Positions 45,399 through 57,542 of a stretch of 64,000 nucleotides of DNA are shown here, piece by piece. How positions within the stretch are numbered: position 1 is the stretch's first letter; the number at the start of each line of letters is the position of its first letter. Under the pieces are notes generated by a model that saw only the letters and a program-made list of their open reading frames with translations, was not told the origin of the DNA and searched no databases. This DNA is from Drosophila pseudoobscura (taxonomy: Eukaryota; Arthropoda; Insecta; Diptera; Drosophilidae), in contig NC_046683.1 of assembly GCF_009870125.1 (NCBI RefSeq), forward strand, positions 65,301,869 to 65,365,868, written 5' to 3'. A program made the translations under genes and the position numbers.

Positions 45399-46609
45399 AA
45401 CCAATGCAATCCACTCAGAGACTAGCCTGAATCTATGCAGTTTTCTTGGGTTCTACTTCGCACTGCATTCGTCTTTCGATCTGTGGCATCTGCCATCGCC
45501 AGCTGGGGGCTGAGTCATGCCCAGAGAACCCGTCCGGAGTCGTCATCATCTCAGGTCTGTAAGTTCAGCGTGGAGTCAACGCGAGTCGCGAGTCGCGAGT
45601 TGTTTGTGGCAAACTCGATTTCAGTTTGTTGTCTTCTTTTCGTTTGTTTTCGGTGCCGCATGCCGCATGCCGCATGCCCCCGCCCCTGGCCCTGCCTCGT
45701 TGACTGCTGCTCTGCTCTTCTCTTCTCACATGATTAAGCCAGATTGCTTTCAGCCAGCATCTCGTGGATGTGCATGTGCATGTGGAGTCTTTTGCCAGCT
45801 CTCTGCCTTTGTTGTTTTGCCTATTTATAGTGCTTGCAACTCGGTTGGACTTTGACCAGCCCAAAGGTTAGGAAGAGAGGCAAGAACGCCAGCCCCCAGC
45901 CCCCAGCGCCGCCGAATGACGCAGCATTCAGTGGAGAGGAGTTCAAGCCTCCGGGCCTGCGGCGAAGAGGTCGAGAGCCCACATTGCGAAATCTTCTGCT
46001 CAGCACACACTCGAGATGCACTATTCTTGCGACTGGCATTGCGAAATGCAAATATCAACAAATGAGCAGAGTGGGCAAACAAGGCCCAGGCTGGGGGGCA
46101 GATCGCGGAGGAGACGCTCACCTTGCCTCCCATCCAAGCTCCTTCTCTCTGATGAACGGTTGACCCAGTCGAGTGGTTTTCGGCATCTAGAGGAGGGGCG
46201 ATTCTCTGCCTCAATTGATACTAATTGCTAATTGCATAATAATTCAATTCGGCCTCAGACGGGTCTTCCGCATCGCATCGCATCGACCTAGGTCTCCGCC
46301 AAATGCAAATCTCTCCCTCCCTCCCTCTCCCTCTCTCTCTCTATCAAGTTTTTGCTGCAGCTCTTTAATTAAAGCCAAATGGAGGAGGATTTGGCCATTG
46401 CTGGAAACACTTTAGCAAACCCCCAGATTGCAAGAGGCAGGCGTTCGGATTATGAGCAGCCCGTGTGCATTACTCATACGCCCCGTATCTGGACACGCCT
46501 CGGACACGAATCAATGGCCAAATGTCCTGCTTTTTGTCGGGTATTCGCCCCGTGTCATGCCACATGACTTGCGGCTTTTCACCCAGAGCAAACATTTTTA
46601 TTTTTTGTT
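45399..46609. other. Non-coding DNA, no feature recognised
   Basis: Mixed composition with GCGAGTC repeats (about 45579-45599), CCGCATG repeats (about 45656-45676) and a CT-rich run (46306-46345). No frame has a recognisable protein pattern. Confidence 0.5.
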
Positions 46610-47390
46610 TATTTTTTAAATCGTTTGAGAGAGTGGAAAAAAAAATATATTTCCTATTTAAAATAAATATATTGTTTTTATGTAAATGTTTTATATTTTT
46701 TTAAGGACTGTATTTTATATTTTTGATAGTTTACTCTTACTGTTTTTTTTGTTTTTAGGATTGTTTTTATGAATTTGTAGGAGAATATAAAATAAAATTT
46801 ACTAAATAATTTATGATAAAAATAAATGATAAAAAGAAATTAAAAATAAATAAAATAACATATACAAATTTTATATCATTAAACATTAATATTATTTATG
46901 GTTTTTTGTCATTAATATGAAAATATTTGATTTATATACATATTTCATATTTAAAAGAATTTTTTCATATTTAAAATAAATATATTTCATAAATAAATTA
47001 AATATTTTAATATTGAGACCAAATATATTTTTTTTTAAATTTGTATATTTTTCGTATTTAAAAACCAAACCTAAAATAAATATATTTCATATATAAATTC
47101 AATATTTTAATATTAAGACCAAATATGTCTTAAATTTTTTTTATTTTTCGTATTTATTTTTCATATTTGAAATGAATATATTTAATATATTATTTAATTG
47201 TTTTAATATTGATTTTATATTTTCTAAAAATTTATATATTTTTTTCATAATATTTTTGTTGTCCTTATTTTACAATACGATTAAATAATGGTCGTATGAA
47301 AAATAATTTTAAATAGATTTATTATTGAGTTTCATAATTTTTTTTATTTAAAAATCGAATATTTAGTTTAAATATGCGTGTGTTTCTGTC
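46610..47390. repeat. Extremely AT-rich degenerate repeat block
   Basis: About 780 bp almost devoid of G and C. Phrases such as AAATAAATATATTTCAT, TTCAATATTTTAATATT and AGACCAAATAT recur at about 46974-47030 and 47081-47125, showing an internal period near 105 bp. Non-coding. Confidence 0.8.
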
Positions 47391-49696
47391 TGCTTTACCA
47401 TTTTTACTTGAGTTTACATGAGTTTTTATGTTGTGGTATGGATTCTCAGTGGAGTTCTCAGTGGAATTCTCCTTTTTCCCTGCCCACCGTTTAAGGGCAT
47501 TCACTCTTCGCTTTGTTGCGTTTTCCTTGGTTTTCTGTTTTCCTTTTTCCCTGGCTTGTTAATTTTCACTTTGTCCGGCACCGAACAAAAAGAGAGAACT
47601 GCAGCCCCCCACCCCCCCTCCGTGTGCTGCCCGCCCCAACAGTTTTTTCAAGTTCAGGGCTAGAAGCGAACGGCCAACAACAAGGCACCGCGACGCCTGA
47701 GAGCTGCAATTTTTGAATTAGCCAAATTACTATTATTTGCCGCAACACACACAGGCACACACACACATGCAGACAACCATAGAAACATAGATACAAAGAT
47801 ATAGATACGAGCAGAAGCCCGTGCATGTGTCCGTCCCTCCCTCCGTCCGTCCCTCCCTCCCTCCCTCCGTCCGTCTATCTGTCTGGTGTCTCGCCTTGGC
47901 TCTGTCCTAGTACTACAATTTTGGCTCTGAATTCTGAATGATTTAATGTCCTTTTTGGCAGAGCCGCACCCCGACAGCAGACCTTCCCCCCCCCCCACTC
48001 CCCTCCCCACCCCCCGGCCCTGCAGTGTTGCGCCTGCAAAAATGTTTGTTGTCTAGACTGCGGCAAATGAACTTTATTTGGCTTTTTTCTATTCGAAAAT
48101 TCTCATTTATTTTTCGGCGAAAAGTGAGTTTTTCGGGCATGGCGGTAGGTGCCCCCCCCTCCCAAACCAGCCAGGTGGGGAGCTGCTGTCCGTCCGTCAG
48201 TTAGTCAGGGGCTTAAGGACCTCGTTTCCGACTTCCCCCCGTCCCCCCTCCCCCGTCCCCCCCTCCCCCCCTCCCCCCTCTCCCTTTCCAATTCAATTTA
48301 TTCGTAATGCCGCGACATTTTGCACTTTGCTTTGGCTTCGGGTTTGCGTGACTCTCAAAGTCTGGAGGCACCACCAAGCAAGCAAGCAACAAAAAATTAG
48401 CCAAATGATAAAGTTTTTTTTTTTTTTATTTCAATTTTAATTCAAAGCGGATTTTGGCATTACCTTGGCGGCGGCGGCGGCGGCGGCGGCGGCATTGCCA
48501 CAAAGGGGGCCGGGGGGGGTTCAATGGAGTTCAGTTTTTTGTGATATTTGCGTGTGCCTGCCTCTCTTGCCACACAGAGCAAAAATGAAAGAAACTTTGA
48601 GCGTTTTTAATGCTGCACAACGATGCGCATTGCCGATAAGGTGGTGCTCCCTCTCTAGGAAAGGGTTGCCATTGCATAACACCATCAATCTTTTGACCAG
48701 ACGAGCGCCAGAGCCAGTGCCAGTGCCAGAGCCAGAGCCAGCGCCAGTGCCAGGGATAGGAAGGTGGATAGGCTCTGCCGCAGGCCATATATCATTCACA
48801 GTGTCTGGGTCTGCCTCTCCCTCCCTCTCTCTCCCTCTCTCTCTCGCTTAATAACATGCAACAGCAATTAAAGTCCATGAATTGACAACAAAACAACCGC
48901 CGTATCTGCAGAAACCATTGTGATCCCCCACCCAGAAACAGAGAGCCAGAGAGACGGAGAGCCACAATTGGTCTTTTATCTTCTACCAGGTTTTCAGGGT
49001 ACGGCCGGGGGCCGGGGGCTGCCGGCCAAAATGTTGGCCAAATCTTTGCGTATCGTTTGCAGCCATGATTTGTCATTATTTATGATTATTTATGAATAGT
49101 TTTATTCGGTTTTGCCAATGAGAAAGTTTCTGGGCCTGGGATAGCCTTGTGGCCGGCATTGACCAGGGGATTACTGCCATACCATGGAATGGCCTGGAAA
49201 GTACTTTCTGGTAAAGTTCTCTGCCACATCGACTGTGATGCAGAGACTCCCATGGGAAAAAAACACATGTTATTTTCTTAATTAAGAAACAATTTGGGCT
49301 TTCCCTTTGGGTGCTTGGCAGACTCATTTCTACAATCCCCCTGAAGCCCATTTTAAGCCTTAGGACCTGGCTATTCCCAAACCCAATAAGTAATCTTGAC
49401 TTTAAGATGGTTTCAGGTTTGATATTGAATGGAGATTTAACAGATAAAGGGCTCTCCTTTCGGCGGTTCAATATCTTTATAAACGAGATCTCTGGCAGCG
49501 CGAGGTCTTCCACACACTGTAGGAAGATCCTTGAGTGGCACTATAATATTAATAATACCCGATTCAAGGAACTTCTAGGAGTTGAGCGTTTTCCGAATAT
49601 ATCTTAAGTGTTTCCCAGGTGAATGTCTGATCTCCGCTTTCAAGAAGAGGAGGTTCCAGAGGAGCCTGGTGCTTTCTTCTATATGTAGCCTCTATA
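47391..49696. other. Non-coding DNA with C-rich tracts
   Basis: Includes CCCTCCGTCC repeats (about 47830-47875), long C-rich tracts (47985-48015 and 48236-48288), GGC repeats (48470-48494) and GCCAGAGCCAGTGCCAGT repeats (about 48708-48750). A 145-codon minus-strand frame at 49076-49513 has no recognisable homology. Confidence 0.5.
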
Positions 49697-50190
49697 GACT
49701 CTATAGACTTGGGAGCGTTCTGCATATGGGTAGCTCCGCATGGATCGTACATTTCCCCAGGTGTATCCGCATCTCTCTCTCCTCTCTTTCCTCTCTATAA
49801 GACTTGAGAGCGTTCTGCACATAGATAGATCTGCATAGATCTCTCTCTCTCCACTCTATAAGACTTGGGAGCCTTCTGCGTATGGATAGATCTGCATAGA
49901 TCTCTCTCTCTCTCTCTCTGCTCTCTTTCCTACCTATAAGACTTGAGAGAGCCTTCTCCATATGGATAGATCTGCATAGATCGCGCACTTCCACAGGTGT
50001 ATCCGTATATCTCTCCTCTCTTTCCTCTCCATAAGACTTGAGAGAGCGTTCTCCATATGGATAGATCTGCATAGATCTCTCTCTTTCCTCTCTATAGGAC
50101 TTGAGAGTCTTCTCCATATGGATAAATCTGCATAGATCGTACATTTCCGCAGGTGTATCCGTATCTCTCTCTCTCCCTCTCCTCTCTCTG
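49697..50190. repeat. Degenerate tandem array, about six units of 60-95 bp
   Basis: Each unit contains AAGACTTGAGAG (or variant), TTCTGCATATGG/TTCTCCATATGG, ATAGATCTGCATAGATC and a CTCTCT run. The AGATC-type block occurs near 49829, 49890, 49969, 50066 and 50129; some units carry CACAGGTGTATCCG. On the minus strand the array stays open as a repeated Arg/Glu/Ser-rich frame, which I attribute to unit composition. Confidence 0.85.
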
Positions 50191-53100
50191 CTCTCTTTCG
50201 TTGCAATCCGAAGGTGAAACAAAACAAAAACAAAGTAAAATGAAATATAAATTATAAATCGCGCACAAATTGCGATTAAGGTCGAGTTCGAGTCGCGTTT
50301 TGAGCTGCTGCTTGACCTGATTACAGCTGACCCTTCCTCTGCGGAGGCGCCGCCCTGGCCCCGCCCCCTGCGTCACAATTTAATTACGAAACGGAAACAG
50401 CAACAAGCGAATTTCGGTGCAAAATTAATGGCCACGTAATCGGCAGCGAAGATGATGACGAAGGAAAATCCACAACCAGAAAATGATTCTCGATTCTGCC
50501 AGCAGCTCCGACTCCGGCCCAGCCCCGGCTCCAGCTCCGACTCCGACTCCGGCTTCAAGTGCAACCGTGCAACTGCCACAGAAACTGCTGCAACAGCTCG
50601 TAAATTTTGTGGCTGCTTCTGGGCCTTGGCCATAACCTGCTGGGATTTTGCTTTGTTAGCTGTTTTCCCGCCACCCGGCTAAATGTTTTTCTGAATGAAT
50701 TATAGAGATACTCGCACTCGGATTTTGTGTAAATCATTTCAAACGGAATTTCGTTTGTAATTAATTTGCAAGGTATTTTCTGAAAATTACATTTGCAATT
50801 TATGGGCATGAATCATCGGAGAATATTTATGATTTACTTAAGATTACGGCATTGCTGAGTCAGCGCAGAGTATCTTTCGGAGAACGAGGCTGGAAGAGGT
50901 TCTATAAAGTGCATGGAAACCCGTAAACACGTCTCTCCAAGATCTTCTTCGTTTAACGATTAGTTTTCCACAGAAAGAAGAAGATATTGTATCCGCTATC
51001 GCTTATTCTTTGCTCACTTTCGCTTGGGTGAGGGGGAAACAAGAAAGCAATAAAACAACGCTTGGGGGCTCTCCAATGCAGATTTATCCCCCCTCCCCTC
51101 CGCCCCATCATGGACCCCGATGGACCACGCTGGACCACGCCCACGCAACTGATTTCATCAAAATGCGCATAAATTTGTGCCACGGTGGGGCGGGGGCTGG
51201 GGCTGGGGCTGGGGCTGGGGCTGGGGCCTCTGCAGAGCTAGTGCGACGTCCATGTGGGTGGTCGAAAGCGCCAGATGAGAGAGAGGGAGAGAGAGAGAGG
51301 GAGACAATTTGCATTTGTATGTATCTTCGGGTGTGTGGCTTCTTTTTTGATGTATCTTCTAGGGTATGCCAGGCTTCGTTCCAGTGCCAGTGCCAGTTCC
51401 AGTTCCAGTTCCAGTTTTGGCATCGATTTCTAAAACAAGAAAAATTTGCATTTAATTGGTCTGGCGTCGGGTCTGGCGAGGTGCGACAAATTGTATTTAT
51501 TCTACTTTCAAGTGCCCCAAGCCCATGCTCCCCTGATTGGGGCCTGGGAAAGATGTGCCCCCCCCCTCTCCCCTCTCTCTCTCTGTCCCATCAATCAGCC
51601 AGAGAAGGCCCACAGATCTGTTTGCATTCGTTTGTTATTTTATCTGCGACACGATGACGTTTTCAAAAATTGAATTCAATGAAGAAAAAAGCGATGAGTG
51701 AAAGTACATTTTCGTATGCAGTTGTTGTCATTTCTTTTGCTTCGTTGTAATGTGTGTAATGTTTGCAGCAGCAGCAACAACAACAACAACCACGATAGCA
51801 GCATCAGCTATAGTTCCAGCTTCTCATGGCCCCGGCTGTCGTCTGTTCGTCTTTCTGATTGTCCGGCGATAGCCAATTGAGATTTTCATTTGTCAGTCAA
51901 AAAAGCACACGGCACAAAAGACAAGTACCGAAGCCTTGGATACCCTGGCATCGACCCGCGCTGTGCAGATTAATATATTTCTGCTTAAATCAAAGCACGC
52001 AATATTCGTGTTCTGAGCGGAATGGCAGGCTTTTCGATCAGCGCAGTGCCTACGAAACCTCCCTCTCTCTCTCGCTCCCTCTAGCAAGGGTATCAAATGG
52101 AAAAGGAAAGAAGCTTCAGCGAAAGAGAGACGAACCACGACAAAAGACGAAGACACTATGACGACGGCGACCACGACGACGACCACGACGTCGACGCCGA
52201 CGCCGACGACGACGCGACGCGTCTGTCAATGACATAGAAAGAGAGTTTAAGAGCTTCGCTTCAAGCATGAGACATGATATGTACTTGTTGCTGTTTCTTG
52301 TGTTGTTGTTGTTGCTGTTGTTGCTGCTGCGGCCGCAGTCTGATTAGACTTTTGTTGCTGCTGCGTTTCACTTTCGCTCTCTCGCGCGGTTTTCGGTTTT
52401 CGGTTTCGATTTCCCTCCCGATTCCCCAACCCGACCCCAATCACTGGGCACGTGCTCGCCCTCGGCTGTTTGTTGGGTGTTCCACCTCGTTATACGGGAA
52501 TTTATGATATCAAAATACGGAAATGCATCACTTTTACGCGGAGAATCGTACAGATAAAGGTACACATCTGTCTCTGCAGAGCTTCTGATGATAGACATTG
52601 AAATCTAGCATGCAATATTTGGCAGATACATAGAAAATCCAAGATCTTTCGATCCCCTGAAAATTCTAACGATTCAGAGGCTTCTTTGGATGATTTCCGG
52701 CTGTACCGAGTACCTCTAGAGTACTCTCCATTAGCTATTGGAGACTTTTTCTCTGGCTCTCTCTGTGTGTGTTTCGGTCAAGCTCCGTTGAACCTTTGGT
52801 CTGCTTTTGAGAGACTTTGACCTCAGTAAATTCGTTTTTAATGATTCCAAGACTTGTCCTTCAAAAATTAATTACGCCCTTTACTTTTGCATTACTTTAG
52901 CTTTAGCCATGCCCCACCTGTGCAGCCGAAAACCTCACCTTTTTGGCGGCCTGAACTTTACACTGAACTCCACGCATAAATCTTGGCCAGAGCTGAACCG
53001 AACTGAACTGAAGCCTAAAATGTAGAGCCGGCTAATTACGTTGGCAATCTTTTAATTGTGGGTCCACAGCAATTTTGTTGGAAAATGGAGACAACAGCGA

Positions 53101-56100
53101 CCCCAAATAGGCCTCTCTCTCTCTCTCCCTCTCCCTCTCTCTCTTTCTCTGGGGAGGGTCTCTGCGACTATGCCATTCATTACGAACGGTTCTTGTCGCT
53201 AATAACAATGCCAAAGAACAAAATTAAGTAAAAAGACACAAATGCTAAATAAAAAAAAAACAAAAAAAAACAACAAAAAAACAAACCTCAACAAATGTAA
53301 CTGGGTCAAGTGGTTGTTGTTTCTGTTGTTTCTGTCGCTCGAATACAAAATAATTGTGGAAAATCTCAAGATCTTTTTATCTGCGGTTTTATTTTGTTGT
53401 TGTTTCGGTTTTTTGCTGTCTGTTTGCTTTTTGTTCGTTTAATGGGCCTGACTGACGACTGGTGGTGCCTCCGTGCCGTAGTGCAGGGGAACTGGGCCGA
53501 GTTTCAATTAAGTTTTCGGCTTGGAGCACGCTCAACGCTCAACGCCCTCCCCCATGCCATCCATCTAACCATCCGACCATCCATCCGACCATCCATCCAT
53601 CCATCCATCCATCCATCCATCCATCCATCCATCCATCCATCCATTCACGATGATGAGGCCTTACGCACACTCCAGAATCTCAGGGGGAAAGGCTTGAGAA
53701 TGGAGTCTGAGACGGCCCAATTAGGGTGTACTATTACGACAATTACGAGTCAACGAAAATGCCTGTTAATTATGCTGGAGAGAATTATGTGTACTTAGAC
53801 GGGTGTACGGGTCTACGGGTGTACGGAGTAGGAGGAAGTGCTTCCGTCTCTCATCTAATGATGATGGTTCCAGAATCAGTATAGCCTCTACGTTTTACCG
53901 ATCTCTGGGCGAAAGCTTACTTTCTACTTTTCCCACTAAAAGTTCTTAAACTGAAATATTAGGTTTATTTATAATCGTATATGACTTGTAGAGATCTTGA
54001 GCAATCAATGGGACTATCGTTTTATCCAAAAAGAGTAAGTCTTTGAATATTCAAATGATATCTGTTTTTCCTACAAAGATGGTCCCAGAATGAGAGTTTT
54101 TGAGAGTGAAAGCCCTATAGGAAGGGTCTTTGGAAAGGTATACCTATACGATAATGGATCTTATGGATCTAGTGAGGCCGAATCCTCCTAAAAGTCTTAG
54201 GTTGTAGGCCTCCTACTTCGAAATAATTTCGAAAACCACTATTTGGTGACTTGGTGGACTTTCATTTTGTTGTTAAGCGGCCTCTGCAGTGCGTATAGCC
54301 ACAAAAATTATGGTAAATTGAAAGGAGAATCGTACGACCTTTCACAAGACTTTGGTTTCGTGTCGATGGAGAGGATATGCCCAAAGATATAGCAACGCCA
54401 AATATCTTTTGGTATTGTATGGTTCCATTTTTGGAGGTTAGTTCTCTCCACAAAATGGGCCACAAATCATGAATAATATTTAGTAAATCAGCCCCATTCC
54501 ATAATACCCTAAACACTGCTTTCTTTCGATTCCAGCACCGAACTTTTATTCTTAATAATTTGCAAGCAGTGCAGTCTGTGGACTGCTTTGATCTGCCGGA
54601 TCCGCTGAGACGGGTAATCAATCTCCCATAAAAGCCATCATCGTGATCGTCTTTATAATTAGTCGGATGGCGGCAATTGCCTGGCTTATAAATAATGATG
54701 GTTATTGTGATTGTAAACCATCTTTAACCCTCGCCGAGCACTGGACCAGCGATTAGCTCTGTTTTGGGAGAAAGAAAGAAAAAAATGGGAAAAATGGGAA
54801 AGGTGATTTCGTGCGACCATCCCCCGAGCGGCAGCAGGTCCCCAGTTTTGATCCATTGTGCGATTGTCCGACTTGGGGGCTTTGGGGGGGTGCGCGGTGC
54901 GCGGTTCGGGGGGGCGATGGAGAGTCAATAAAAATTATTTCGCGAAAGTTGTCGCACAGTCGCACACATTTTCATTAAGTTGTATTTTTGTAGTTTATTT
55001 TCTCTATGTTTTTATTAGATTGTCTCTGCCTGCCGCACCGCGCCGCGCCGCGCCGTTGCTGCCACATTTCGCAGGCCATAATTCAACTAATTAAATGCAC
55101 ATGAAAAATTCAGCACTCGAAATGGCAAATGGCAAAACTTGAGACAAAATGGAACCACCGCCAGGGGTGTGGGGCGGAGGGGTGGAGGGGGGCATGCCAA
55201 AGCCAAAAACCGAAAAACTTTTGAATGAAAACGCACTGAGAAATATTTCAATTTGAAATGTACATCAAATGAAATTACTGAATTTTGAGCAGAGTGAAAG
55301 AAAAGTAAGAGTTTTCCCCCCGTCCCCCTTGTTGGTTTTTCGTGTGGTCTGGGAATGGAAATGCCCGGCCTCCTTGGGCTTGCTCATGGGAAACCGATCG
55401 ATCAGTGGCTTAGTCTTAATGGTTCCGATATTAACCCATTTTGTGGCCATTAGTTACACTTTATTGATGATATTTTTGCCAAGATTCCAAACATTCCGGG
55501 CATTCCGTCATGGGAAATAGCCCTCCCCCTCCCCAAAATGTCCCATTCGATGAGCAAATTTCCCCTCTGTCCAGCTGTCGATTTCCCTCGTAATGGATGG
55601 CCAGCTGTTTGCAATCCCCACTTGATCTCGAAACAAATTAATGCTCACCTGATTAATGTTCCATCTGTTGATCTTCCAGGCTAATGGAATTATCCAGATA
55701 AGCCCCTGCCTCCATATGGGGCCTAACCATCCAGAAAGGTAACCAACGAGTCCCCCACGAGTCTGGAGTTTTTCCAATCAATTAGGTCTGACCTCCAGTT
55801 GCCCTTCGGGGGGGGTCCACATCGACTCTCCTTCCATTTTCTTTCTTTATCGCTGGCCCGTGATCGCCGACACGATATTGCCCTAGGTTTGGGCTACCGT
55901 TCGGAGTGCCGGCACTCCACCAAAAAAAAAGCCCCAACAAGCTGGGACTTGGGCGCAACTTTCACTAATTTTCAATGCGAGCAAACTTGATTTGTAAATT
56001 GCGACAGGACGCACTGCACTCCCCACATAATACACATTTCTCAGCCATTCTCGGACGGCGACACCTCACCGCCCAATATCCAGTGCCCCAATCAATTTCC

Positions 56101-57100
56101 CACTAATTGGCATGGACATGGGGGGGGGGGGGACACATGGGATCTCTTGGCCCCGAACATTCTTCCTCTCTACAGGGTATATACACCTCTCTGTAATGGG
56201 TATTCGAGGTGGGGTGGGTTGGGGTTGGGTGGGGGGTACTTCACACTTCGTCCAGACTTCCGACTTCCTTTTGGGGCTCTTTCCGCTACAGTTTATCGTT
56301 TTATTATGGCATGCAAATGGCAAAATTAGCGAAAAGACTGCACTTATAATTATAATATACACATATCGTATCGCATCGTATCGTATCGTATGGCAGCCCT
56401 GCTCTGCGGTAATCCATAATAGACTTGTTTTTTCGCTTGGCCAAACCCCCTCCCCTCCCCCCCTCGACCGTATTGAATGTTTCGCTTAAGTTGGCCAAAT
56501 CTCTGGTGTTTTATTTTCATTTAATTACTGGCTCTGAGGCTCCGTCGTGGTGGTGTTGCCCGCCGTAGCATTAATTGGCTTGTTTTGCTAGATAATGATT
56601 ATTGGTTTTTACGACTCTTTGATTATGCGATGATCATCGTGACGATGACGATGATGACGATGATGATGCTTCGGAAAAAGTAGAGCCGGACAGCGGGAAA
56701 GTGCTGGCCGTCGCTATGGCTCTTTTCCGTCGAGGTGTTGAGCATTTTGCTGGAGTTGATGGCCTGTCAGTCAGTCAGGCAGACAGGCAGGCAGGCCAGC
56801 AGGCAGGCAGGCAGCCATCCCCCTCTCACCTCTCTCTCCCTCTCTCCCTCTCTGTCCGTCCGGGCAGACATTGCACTCTTGATGTGTTTTCTGGCGCTGT
56901 TGCTGCTGTCTTAATTATGTAATATGCGAGCATTGGAAGACAATTTAAATTGCCGCCAGTTTTGTAGAAAAACCAAACACGAACGAACTTCAGCAGTGGC
57001 CCAGAAATGCCAAACAGGCGACCGAAACGCTAGTCGACCATTGTGATGCCCTACCCATACGGTGGGCGGGGGGAGGGGGGGAGGAGAGCACCACTCGTGT
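50191..57100. other. Non-coding DNA with scattered simple repeats
   Basis: Includes CCGGCTCC-type repeats (50517-50555), a GGGGCT tandem (51190-51226), GTTCCA/GTGCCA repeats (51383-51415), a CGACGA-type run (52159-52219), an A-rich run (53250-53283), a CCAT tandem (about 53575-53644), CGTAT repeats (about 56368-56390), GATGAC repeats (56637-56665) and GCAGGCAG repeats (56779-56813). No recognisable gene in any frame. Confidence 0.5.
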
Positions 57101-57109
57101 GTGATTCAT

Positions 57110-57542
57110 TTCGTTTCAGCATGTCGGTGCCTGCTCTTCTTTTTGTTTCTGCATTGAGCGCAGCGCAGTCACCGCTGTCTTATCTCTTGATCTACGAGCT
57201 TTGCGCCTCTCACGCCATACGTGCTCTCCCGCATTGGCTGCATTTTATTACTCTCTCAGCAGTCGTTTCGCATGCGCTCTCTCAGCAACGCCTACGCTAT
57301 GCGCTCTCTCAATAGCAAAAAGATTGCCCTCTCGCTCTGAGGCCAAATATGGACGCGCCGAGGAATAACAAACGGGACTTTACTTTGCAAATCTCCGACT
57401 AATAAACACTGGACTGGCAATAAAAATGGTTTCATAAGCCACAAGAAACGGGCTATGGCCCGACCGCATTATGTGCAGTGCAGGGTATTCCTCCGCCGTA
57501 ATTATATGCACTTGATCCGCTGGAGAACCGAGCGAGTGAGCG
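57110..57542. promoter_or_regulatory. GAGA/Zeste/PHO-type motif cluster, candidate regulatory element
   Basis: CTCTC (GAGAG, the GAGA-factor core) occurs at about 57207, 57224, 57251, 57277, 57304 and 57329. A GCCAT core (PHO-type) is at about 57213, TGAGCG (Zeste YGAGYG) at about 57154, and three overlapping YGAGYG words span 57529-57542. The words GCGCTCTCTCA and CGCTCTCTCAGCAACGC-like repeats give internal redundancy. This combination is typical of fly GAGA-dependent promoters and Polycomb response elements. Confidence 0.3.

Noticed and set aside
49076..49513. 145-codon minus-strand open frame
   Set aside because: No recognisable domain, signal or homologue, no promoter or splice context, and it lies beside a repeat array; length alone is not enough.
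53575..53644. CCAT tandem giving [15 protein letters not shown] peptides
   Set aside because: Simple tetranucleotide microsatellite; the repeated peptide is a by-product.
54262..54621. 119-codon minus-strand open frame
   Set aside because: No family resemblance and no supporting signals; expected by chance in 64 kb of six frames.
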